From assembly GCA_026786045.1 (NCBI GenBank), contig JAJAYV010000125.1:1-8508 (forward strand): 8,508 bases of DNA, given 5' to 3'. The position numbers and the translations under genes are program-made. The DNA is from Frankiaceae bacterium. GTDB lineage: Bacteria; Actinomycetota; Actinomycetes; Mycobacteriales; SCTD01. Numbering within the stretch: position 1 is the first letter of the stretch; every line of letters starts with the position of its first letter. Shown piece after piece: positions 1-5,446 of the stretch. The notes under the pieces are model-generated. The model had not been told where the DNA came from, ran no database searches, and worked only from the letters and a program-made list of their open reading frames with translations.

Positions 1-749
1 AGACCGCGTCCGGCGCGGGCGACCTGGGCCCCGGCGCCGACCAGGCGGTGCAGGGCGAGGGCGACGTCGGGCGGCAGGGTGGTGGCGCTGCGCAGGGTGG
101 CGGCGCGCAGGGTGGTGGTCCAGCGCGCCTGCTCGGCCGCGAGGGCGAGCAGGCCGGTGGTGGTCTGCTCGATCCGGCGGGCGCCGAGGTCGGCCTCGCC
201 CACGACGTCGAGCAGCTCGTAGACCTTGTCGGCGGCCACGCGCACCGAGTCGCTGCCGCGGCGGACGACGTCGACCGGCTGGAGGGGTGCCGGGACGGGC
301 GGGGCGACCGTCGGGACGACGGGCGACGCGTCCGACGGGGCGCTCAGCACCGGGACGACGACCTCGGCGCCGTCGACGGCCGCGGCCAGTGCGAGGACGA
401 CCGGCTCGAGGTCGTCGTCGGACAGCTCCCCGCCGGGCAGGGCCCGGCCGATGGCGTCGCCCGCAGCGAGCAGCAGGTCGACCAGGTCGCGGCGGACCGG
501 GAAGCGCCCGTCGCGCAGCGCGCCGAGCAGGTCCTCCATCGCGTGCGACACCCGCAGCACGCCGGACAACCCGAGCATCCGGGCGCTGCCCTTGACCGTG
601 TGCGCGTCGCGGAACAGCCCGGCGACGACCTGCTTGGGCGACGAGTGGTGCTCGAGGGTCAGCAGCCCGGCCTGCATTGACGCGAGCCGCTCCTCGACCT
701 CTGCGCGGAAGGTCGCGAGCAGCTCAGGGTCGTCACCCCACGCCGTCAC
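1..749 (-). CDS. cheA: Chemotaxis histidine kinase CheA, N-terminal part (cut by window edge)
   Basis: CheA is the cytoplasmic kinase of the chemoreceptor complex. It autophosphorylates a histidine in its P1 (HPt) domain and passes the phosphate to response regulators such as CheY. About 249 codons are present and the rest lies left of position 1. P1 fills roughly residues 1-110, with the HPt signature RDAHTVKGSARMLG and the phosphoacceptor at H50 (codon 602-600). A Pro/Val/Ala-rich linker follows to about residue 165. Next comes SVRVAADKVYELLDVVGEAD (from about 168), which matches the start of the CheA P3 dimerisation domain. No separate CheY-binding P2 domain is visible between them. The GTG start at 749-747 lies 4 nt after the receptor gene's stop, with only a weak AGG upstream, so translational coupling is likely. 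P4 (ATPase) and P5 (CheW-binding) would lie outside the window. The P1 plus P3 order makes CheA much more likely than a free HPt protein. Confidence 0.9.
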   Translation of the reverse strand, partial: MTAWGDDPELLATFRAEVEERLASMQAGLLTLEHHSSPKQVVAGLFRDAHTVKGSARMLGLSGVLRVSHAMEDLLGALRDGRFPVRRDLVDLLLAAGDAIGRALPGGELSDDDLEPVVLALAAAVDGAEVVVPVLSAPSDASPVVPTVAPPVPAPLQPVDVVRRGSDSVRVAADKVYELLDVVGEADLGARRIEQTTTGLLALAAEQARWTTTLRAATLRSATTLPPDVALALHRLVGAGAQVARAGRG

Positions 750-753
750 GGAG

Positions 754-2310
754 CTAGCTGACCTTGAACTGCGCGATCGAGCTGCGCAGCTCCGCCGCCA
801 GCACGTTGAGCTGGGCAGCGGCGGCGGCGGCCTGGCGGGAGCCGACGGCGTACTGGCGCGAGACGTCGGAGACCTGCGTCATCGCGGCGACGACCTGGTC
901 CGAGGCCGACCGCTGCTGCTGGGTCGCGATCGAGATCTCCTTGGCGGCGGTGGTGGTCTCGTCGACCATGCCGCTGATGCGCTCGAGGGCGTCGACGACG
1001 CCGCGGGCGAGCTGGGTGCCGGCGCGGACCTCCTTGGCCCCCTCCTCCGACGCGATGATCGTGGAGTTGGTCTCGGCCTGGATCTCGCCGACGATCGCCT
1101 GGATCTGGCCGGCGGACTCCTGCGAGCGCTCGGCGAGCTTGCGGACCTCGGAGGCGACGACGGCGAAGCCGCGGCCGTGCTCGCCGGCGCGGGCGGCCTC
1201 GATGGCGGCGTTGAGCGCGAGCAGGTTGGTCTGGTCGGCCAGGTCGTCGATGACGCCGAGGATTCGGCCGATCTCGTGGCTCTTCTCCCCCAGCGACAGC
1301 GCGCGGGTGGCGATCCCGTCGACGCGGTCGGCGATGGTGTCCATCGAGTCGACCGACGCGCTGACGGCCGCGCGGCCCTGCTCGGCGTAGCGGAGCGTCT
1401 CGGCGGCGTAGCGGGCGACGGCCTCGGCGGTCTCGGCGATCTGGGCGGCCGTGGCGGCCAGCTCCTCGATGGTCGAGGTGGTCTCGGAGACGGCGGAGGA
1501 CTGCTGGGTGGCGGAGGCGGCGTGCTCCTCGGCGGTTGCCAGCAGCTCGCCGGCGGAGGCGCCGATCTGCTCGCCGCCGCTGCGGATCTGGCCGACGAGG
1601 TCGCGCAGGTTGCTGATCGTGTGGCGGAAGGCCGTGGTGAGGCCCTGCAGCTGCTGGGTCTCGTGCTCGACGTCGACCTCGGCGGCCAGGTCGCCCCCGG
1701 CGGCGCGCTCGAGGTAGGCCGACAGCTCGCCGACGCGGGCCTCGAGGGCCTTGCGCTCCTCGCGGGCCTGGCGGCGCAGGTCCCACACCGCCGCCGACAG
1801 CGAACTGTTGAACCACGACACGATCGGGAAGGTCGCGCCGACCAGCAGCAGCGGGCCGACCGCGGCGGCGTCCAGGTTGTGGCTGAGGGCCGTCGCGACG
1901 ACCAGCCCGACGCTCGCGCACAGGCCGAACAGCGAGGCCTGCACGGCTGTCATCGACACCGCTGCGAACAGCACGACGCCGAAGTAGCAGATCCAGAACG
2001 GCCCGCGGACGCCCCCCGTCACGGACACCAGAGCGGTGACCCAGACGTGGATGGACGCGCACAGCAGGGCGCGCACGACGGCGATGTTCTTCAGCACGAC
2101 GGGCGAGCTCAGCGCGAGCCTGGGCAGCAGGGTGAGGAACGTCGTCACGAGGACGCCGAAGGCGGTCCAGGCGTAGACGGCGTAGAGGTGGACGGTGACG
2201 CCCTCGGGCTCGCCCAGCTGGTGCATGAGCGTCGCTGCCGCCACGCCGACGACCAGGCTCAGCCACGTCATGATCGCGGCGGCTCGGGCGAGCCTGATCG
2301 AGAAGTCCAC
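754..2310 (-). CDS. Methyl-accepting chemotaxis protein with a six-helix membrane sensor region
   Basis: This 518-residue chemoreceptor controls CheA through CheW. The N-terminus has about six hydrophobic segments (near residues 9-29, 42-63, 73-97, 104-121, 123-143 and 147-168) joined by short loops. There is no sizeable extracytoplasmic ligand-binding domain, unlike classic receptors with two membrane helices. A HAMP-like region (about 178-242) leads into the long signalling coiled coil. Its hairpin tip is clear: DQTNLLALNAAIEAARAGEHGRGFAV falls at residues 359-384, with E377 at the turn. Candidate methylation residues Q269, E276 and E283 are spaced by seven in helix one, and Q493 lies in helix two. 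There is no C-terminal pentapeptide CheR tether; the protein ends FKVS. The GTG start is preceded by a strong AGGAGGG at a 7-nt gap. The gene sits between cheW and cheA, 62 nt after the former and 4 nt before the latter, so it is probably the dedicated receptor of this cluster. Its ligand is unknown; an intramembrane or energy-related signal is only a guess. Confidence 0.95.
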   Translation of the reverse strand: MDFSIRLARAAAIMTWLSLVVGVAAATLMHQLGEPEGVTVHLYAVYAWTAFGVLVTTFLTLLPRLALSSPVVLKNIAVVRALLCASIHVWVTALVSVTGGVRGPFWICYFGVVLFAAVSMTAVQASLFGLCASVGLVVATALSHNLDAAAVGPLLLVGATFPIVSWFNSSLSAAVWDLRRQAREERKALEARVGELSAYLERAAGGDLAAEVDVEHETQQLQGLTTAFRHTISNLRDLVGQIRSGGEQIGASAGELLATAEEHAASATQQSSAVSETTSTIEELAATAAQIAETAEAVARYAAETLRYAEQGRAAVSASVDSMDTIADRVDGIATRALSLGEKSHEIGRILGVIDDLADQTNLLALNAAIEAARAGEHGRGFAVVASEVRKLAERSQESAGQIQAIVGEIQAETNSTIIASEEGAKEVRAGTQLARGVVDALERISGMVDETTTAAKEISIATQQQRSASDQVVAAMTQVSDVSRQYAVGSRQAAAAAAQLNVLAAELRSSIAQFKVS

Positions 2311-2317
2311 GGGTTTG

Positions 2318-2324
2318 CCCTCCT
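2318..2324 (-). promoter_or_regulatory. Ribosome-binding site of the chemoreceptor gene
   Basis: The minus strand reads AGGAGGG here, 7 nt before the GTG at 2310-2308. It is a near-perfect anti-16S match and fixes the GTG as the receptor start. It lies in the 62-nt gap after cheW. Confidence 0.85.
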
Positions 2325-2372
2325 ACGGGTCGTGCTGGTCTCGTCGGCCGCGCGGGGCCCGGCCTGAAGCGC

Positions 2373-2831
2373 TCAGCCGGCGCGGCGGGCGCGGGGCAGC
2401 TGACCGGCCAGGGCGAGCACCGCGTCGAGGTCGAGCACGCCGTACGGCCCCTCGGCGTCGGTGACCTGGCCGGCGAGCAGGCCGCCGGTGCTCGCGGGCA
2501 GGTGGGCGAGCGTCGGCTCGACGGCCTCGGGGTCGAGCTGGGCGCCGCCGGCGACCTGCTCCACGAGCAGCCCGACGCGTACGCCGGCGTGCTGCAGGAC
2601 GACCAAGCGGCCGCGGCGGTCGAGCGGCTCGGTGCCGGCCTGCAGCAGGCTGCGCAGGTCCAGCACGGCGAGCACCCGCCCGCGCCAGTTGGCGACGCCG
2701 GCCACGAAGGCGGGCAGCCCGGGGACCCGGGTCAGCGCGGGCGGACGGCCGACCTCGGCGACGGAGGCCATCGGCAGGGCGTAGCGACAGCCGCCGAGCC
2801 GGACGACGACGAGCTCGGCGAGGGTGTCCAC
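2373..2831 (-). CDS. cheW: Chemotaxis adaptor protein CheW
   Basis: This is a single-domain CheW protein of 152 residues, close to the usual family length. CheW bridges receptor hairpin tips and the CheA P5 domain in the array under the membrane. The diagnostic stretch is VPGLPAFVAGVANWRGRVLAVLDLR (residues 36-60), which holds the conserved N-x-R-G turn (N48, R50, G51). The later strands LVVLQHAGVRVGLLVEQV (76-93) and PYGVLDLDAVLAL (129-141) complete the paired beta-barrel pattern. The start is GTG at 2831-2829. The first in-frame ATG (M21) would remove the first strand, so GTG is preferred. The ribosome site is poor: only GGGCAGG, very close to the start and inside a small hairpin. cheW is the first gene of the chemotaxis block and precedes the receptor by 62 nt. 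A receptor-cheW-cheA set like this usually continues with cheB, cheR or cheY, which here would lie past the left edge. Confidence 0.92.
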   Translation of the reverse strand: MDTLAELVVVRLGGCRYALPMASVAEVGRPPALTRVPGLPAFVAGVANWRGRVLAVLDLRSLLQAGTEPLDRRGRLVVLQHAGVRVGLLVEQVAGGAQLDPEAVEPTLAHLPASTGGLLAGQVTDAEGPYGVLDLDAVLALAGQLPRARRAG

Positions 2832-2833
2832 GC

Positions 2834-2849
2834 CCTGCCCATCGGCAGG
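2834..2849 (-). promoter_or_regulatory. Small hairpin over the cheW ribosome-binding region
   Basis: On the transcript strand CCTGCC and GGCAGG form a perfect 6-bp stem around the tetraloop GATG. The stem ends 2 nt before the cheW GTG. The 3' arm contains the only Shine-Dalgarno-like bases available, so folding could limit cheW translation. The perfect complementarity is seen; the regulatory role is inferred, and short GC stems are common at this base composition. Confidence 0.35.
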
Positions 2850-2858
2850 CGGGGGCCC

Positions 2859-2906
2859 CGGGTCAAGCGGCGGGTCAAGCGCCGGGTCAAGCGCCGGGTC
2901 AGGCAG
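2859..2906 (-). repeat. Four 12-bp tandem repeats between the small membrane gene and cheW
   Basis: Plus-strand copies are cgggtcaagcgg (2859-2870), cgggtcaagcgc (2871-2882), cgggtcaagcgc (2883-2894) and cgggtcaggcag (2895-2906), followed by a half copy cgggtc (2907-2912). Read on the minus strand each unit contains TTGACCCG or CTGACCCG. The period is a multiple of three, so each unit puts a TGA in the same frame, at 2901, 2889, 2877 and 2865. The first of these is the actual stop of the upstream gene. The array lies 27 nt upstream of the cheW start. Confidence 0.85.
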
Positions 2907-3288
2907 CGGGTCGCGCCCGCCGCCGCACCGCGCCGAAGGCGACCGCGCTGGTCACCGCGCCGACCAGCAGGAAGAGCAGGCCCATCAGCGAGCCGGGCAC
3001 GACGAGGTCGCCCTCGCGGCGCTGCGTCCCGAGCGCCAACGCGATGGCCACCCAGACCAGCCCGGGTCCGGCGGCGCCGACCCGCCCGTACAGCCGGCCG
3101 CCCGACCAGCCGAGCGCGGCGTTGCCGACCAGCGCGACGAGCACCGACAGCGGCACCGGCACCGTGCCGACCTTCAGCGGCACCAGGAAAGCCCCCCAGA
3201 GCGCGAGCAGCAGCGCGAGGACGAGCACCAGTGCGTACGCCGCGGCAGTCTCCCCCGGGCCGGGCTCGGCAGGCTGCGGCTCGGACAT
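2899..3288 (-). CDS. Small four-helix membrane protein, DUF6113-like
   Basis: This 129-residue protein has four predicted membrane helices (about residues 16-37, 45-62, 72-88 and 98-120). The N-terminus is short and rich in Pro and Glu, and the C-terminal tail is basic (RRRARP). The stretch LVPLKVGTVPVPLSVLVALVGNAALG resembles, from memory, the actinobacterial DUF6113 family. Members of that family are often encoded next to mshB; the equivalent in Mycobacterium tuberculosis may be Rv1171, beside mshB (Rv1170). No enzymatic motif is visible and the function is unknown. The ATG start lies 25 nt after the protease gene's stop. There is no Shine-Dalgarno sequence, but TAGGCT ends 7 nt before the A, suggesting a leaderless transcript in addition to read-through. 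The stop lies inside the tandem repeat. The membrane topology is solid; the family assignment is moderate. Confidence 0.8.
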   Translation of the reverse strand: MSEPQPAEPGPGETAAAYALVLVLALLLALWGAFLVPLKVGTVPVPLSVLVALVGNAALGWSGGRLYGRVGAAGPGLVWVAIALALGTQRREGDLVVPGSLMGLLFLLVGAVTSAVAFGAVRRRARPAA

Positions 3289-3294
3289 CGAGCC

Positions 3295-3300
3295 AGCCTA
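3295..3300 (-). promoter_or_regulatory. Candidate leaderless -10 element (TAGGCT) of the DUF6113-like gene
   Basis: On the minus strand TAGGCT is followed by exactly six bases (GGCTCG) and then the ATG at 3288. This fits the TANNNT consensus placed so that transcription would begin at the A of the start codon, a common arrangement in Actinobacteria. No good -35 box is seen. The same layout, sharing CCTAGG, precedes mshB. Confidence 0.5.
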
Positions 3301-3313
3301 GGAGAGCCCCGTC

Positions 3314-5293
3314 TCAGAGCAGCGGGCGCTGCCAGGCCTCGGACTCGCGCGCCTTGTCGGTGAGGTCGACCACGCGGGGGGCCGCCGCGGCCGCCTCCAG
3401 CACGTCGGTGATCTCGCGGCCGACCAGCTCCTCGTGCTCGAGCAGCGCGTCGCGCAGCGCCTCGACCAGGTGCCGGTTCCGCGACAGCAGCTCGCGGGCG
3501 ACGGCCTTCTGCTCCTGCAGCAGCCGCTCGACGGCGTCGCGCCCGCGGTCGTCGGCCAGCACCCGGCCGACGATGTTGGTGTCGCTGAAGGAGCTGTTCT
3601 GGATCGCGGCGTAGGACAGCAGCGAGGTGTCCATGCCGTGCGCGCCGACCATCTCGGCGGCGGCGTTCGTCGCGTAGAGCAGGTCGCCGCCGGGGCCGGT
3701 GGAGACGTCGCCGAAGAAAAGCTCCTCGGCGCACTGGCCGCCCATCGCGATCTGGATGAGCGCCTGCATCTCGCTCCGCGAGCGGGTGAAGACGTCCTCG
3801 CGGTCGCCGTGGGCGAGCAGGCCGAGCGCGCTGCGGCGCTTGACGATCGTCAGCACCTCGAGCCGCCGCTCGGGCGCGGTCAGCCAGGCCAGCGTCGCGT
3901 GCCCTGCCTCGTGGGTGGCGATGAGCCGGCGCTCGTGCGGCGTGTAGGCCACCGGCTGGCCCATCCCGACCTCCTCGACCAGGCGGGCCTTCTCGACGTC
4001 CTTGTAGGTCAGCGCGGTCTCGCCGCGGCGGACGGCGTTGACGAGCGCCTCGTCGAGCAGGTGCTCGATCATGACCGGCGTGTAGCCCTGCGTGACAGAG
4101 GCGAGCGCGTCGCGCAGGCCGTCGTCGTCGAGCTCGGCGGTGTGGGCCTTGGCCTTCAGGAAGTGGTCGAGCAAGGTGCGCCGGCCGGCCTTGGTCGGCA
4201 GCTCGAAGCTCACCCGCCGGTCGAAGCGGCCCGGGCGCAGCAGCGCCGGGTCCAGGCCGTCGGCCCGGTTGGTCGCCGCGATCAGCAGGATGTTGGTCGG
4301 CACGACGTCCGGGCGCTGCAGCTGGCGGTGCGGCGGCAGCAGCAGGTTGATCCGGTCGACGAACCAGCCGCGCAGCCGCTGACCGCCGGTCGGGTCGTCG
4401 AAGGACTGCATCTGCACGAGCAGCTCGTTGACGACCCCGCCGGTCCCCTCGCTGACGAAGGCGTTCTGCACCGTCGCGCCCGAGGCCACGGCGGCGTACG
4501 ACGAGGGCAGACAGGCGGTGCCGTGGCAGCCGGCGAGGACCGAGCTCAGGGGGACGAAGGGGTGGGCGCTCATCCCGCTGGCGACCGCGCCGCGGGACAT
4601 CGCGATCGCGTCGATCTCCTCGATGAAGCCGATCGCGCCGCCCTCCTTGCGGGCGGCCTTGCGCAGCGCCTTGAAGTAGGAGCGGATCTTCTTGGCGGTC
4701 GCGCCGTACCACATGGACTGGAAGCTGGTCGCGCTCACGAACAGGAACGGCACCCCGGCCTCGCGGGCCATCGCCCGGGCCAGGTGGGTCTTGCCGGTGC
4801 CGGGCGCGCCCTCGAAGAGCAGTCCGCGGCGGGCGCTGCCGCCCATCTCGTCGCGGAAGGTCTTGTGCGCGAGGAACAGGTTGAGCGAGCGGACGACGTC
4901 GTCCTTGACCTGGTCGATGCCGACGACGTCGTCCATCGTCGTGGTGATCTGCTCGGGTCGGTACATCACGTGCGGCGAGCGGGCGGTCATGAGCTGCTGG
5001 CCGAACATCAGCCCGATGAGCAGACCGAAGAAGATGATGATGACGAGCAGGAACGGGTCGATCTGCGGGATCGGCACGAAGCCGCTGCCGTCGTAGCTCA
5101 GCGCCCGCAGCCACAGCACCGAGACGACCGCCCAGACCAGCACCGCGAGCTTGACCCACCGCCGCCGGCGCTGGACCTCGCGCGAGGAGCCGACGTCGGC
5201 GCCCGCCATGTCGAGCACCCCGACCCCGGCGGCGCCGATCAGCTGGTCGAGCCTCGTGGCGGGGCTGGCAGCGGCGGGGGTGCGGTCGCTCAC
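3314..5293 (-). CDS. Divergent FtsH-family membrane AAA+ zinc metalloprotease
   Basis: This 659-residue protein is anchored in the cytoplasmic membrane. After a 45-residue cytoplasmic lead come helix one (about 47-65), a short external loop (66-79) and helix two (about 80-102). The AAA+ domain has Walker A GAPGTGKT (162-169), a pore-loop equivalent MWYGAT (194-199), Walker B IGFIEEIDAIA (221-231) and the second region of homology with TNRADGLDPALLRPGRFDRR (341-360), including likely arginine fingers R353 and R356. The M41 protease domain has HEAGH (461-465) and a likely third zinc ligand D537 in GPGGDL. By family it should unfold and degrade membrane or cytosolic proteins using ATP. It differs from housekeeping FtsH in three ways: the external loop is about 14 rather than roughly 70 residues, Walker B has Glu for Asp at 225, and insertions occupy 232-286 and 299-333. 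The GTG start has AGGAGG at a 6-nt gap. The gene sits between mshB and a small membrane gene. It is probably an FtsH paralogue, so I withhold the symbol. Confidence 0.9.
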   Translation of the reverse strand: MSDRTPAAASPATRLDQLIGAAGVGVLDMAGADVGSSREVQRRRRWVKLAVLVWAVVSVLWLRALSYDGSGFVPIPQIDPFLLVIIIFFGLLIGLMFGQQLMTARSPHVMYRPEQITTTMDDVVGIDQVKDDVVRSLNLFLAHKTFRDEMGGSARRGLLFEGAPGTGKTHLARAMAREAGVPFLFVSATSFQSMWYGATAKKIRSYFKALRKAARKEGGAIGFIEEIDAIAMSRGAVASGMSAHPFVPLSSVLAGCHGTACLPSSYAAVASGATVQNAFVSEGTGGVVNELLVQMQSFDDPTGGQRLRGWFVDRINLLLPPHRQLQRPDVVPTNILLIAATNRADGLDPALLRPGRFDRRVSFELPTKAGRRTLLDHFLKAKAHTAELDDDGLRDALASVTQGYTPVMIEHLLDEALVNAVRRGETALTYKDVEKARLVEEVGMGQPVAYTPHERRLIATHEAGHATLAWLTAPERRLEVLTIVKRRSALGLLAHGDREDVFTRSRSEMQALIQIAMGGQCAEELFFGDVSTGPGGDLLYATNAAAEMVGAHGMDTSLLSYAAIQNSSFSDTNIVGRVLADDRGRDAVERLLQEQKAVARELLSRNRHLVEALRDALLEHEELVGREITDVLEAAAAAPRVVDLTDKARESEAWQRPLL

Positions 5294-5299
5294 GGAGGT

Positions 5300-5305
5300 C
5301 CTCCT
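5300..5305 (-). promoter_or_regulatory. Ribosome-binding site of the FtsH-like gene
   Basis: AGGAGG on the minus strand, 6 nt before the GTG at 5293-5291, fixes the start codon and shows this gene is translated from a leadered message, unlike its two neighbours. Confidence 0.85.
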
Positions 5306-5310
5306 CGGCG

Positions 5311-5335
5311 CGGAGCGGACAGAGCGAGCGCTCCG
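5311..5335 (-). repeat. Inverted repeat in the leader of the FtsH-like gene
   Basis: CGGAGCG (5311-5317) and CGCTCCG (5329-5335) are perfect 7-bp inverted arms around 11 nt. An alternative pairing CGGAC (5316-5320) with GTCCG (5335-5339) overlaps them. The structure ends 5 nt upstream of the AGGAGG. It could be an mRNA hairpin or a protein-binding site; the role is inferred only. Confidence 0.4.
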
Positions 5336-5362
5336 TCCGATGTCGAGCCCGATCCTTCCCAG

Positions 5363-5392
5363 TCCCTACCAGGTCGGCACTACGCAGAGTCA
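5363..5392 (-). promoter_or_regulatory. Possible promoter for the FtsH-like gene
   Basis: The 153-bp gap after mshB contains a locally AT-richer patch. On the minus strand TGACTC (5392-5387) lies 18 nt before TAGGGA (5368-5363), a weak -35/-10 pair about 70 nt ahead of the GTG. No terminator-like hairpin with a U-run follows mshB, so read-through is also possible. Both boxes are imperfect. Confidence 0.25.
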
Positions 5393-5446
5393 TTGTCACC
5401 CGTTCGGCCCCTTCAGCCCGCCACGTCCGGTGACGAAGACTCCTCC

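Noticed and set aside
226..2367. Plus-strand open frame of about 713 codons over cheA and the receptor
   Set aside because: It is antisense to the receptor and CheA; its composition is Gly/Asp/Leu-rich repeats typical of GC-rich shadows.
2824..2912. Plus-strand repetitive peptide reading (RVKR repeats) through the tandem repeats
   Set aside because: It is only the translation of the 12-bp repeat in a plus-strand shadow frame; no start signal or conserved protein accompanies it.
5400..5446. Terminator after mshB
   Set aside because: I looked for a stem followed by a U-run on the minus strand and found no convincing stem and no U-run.
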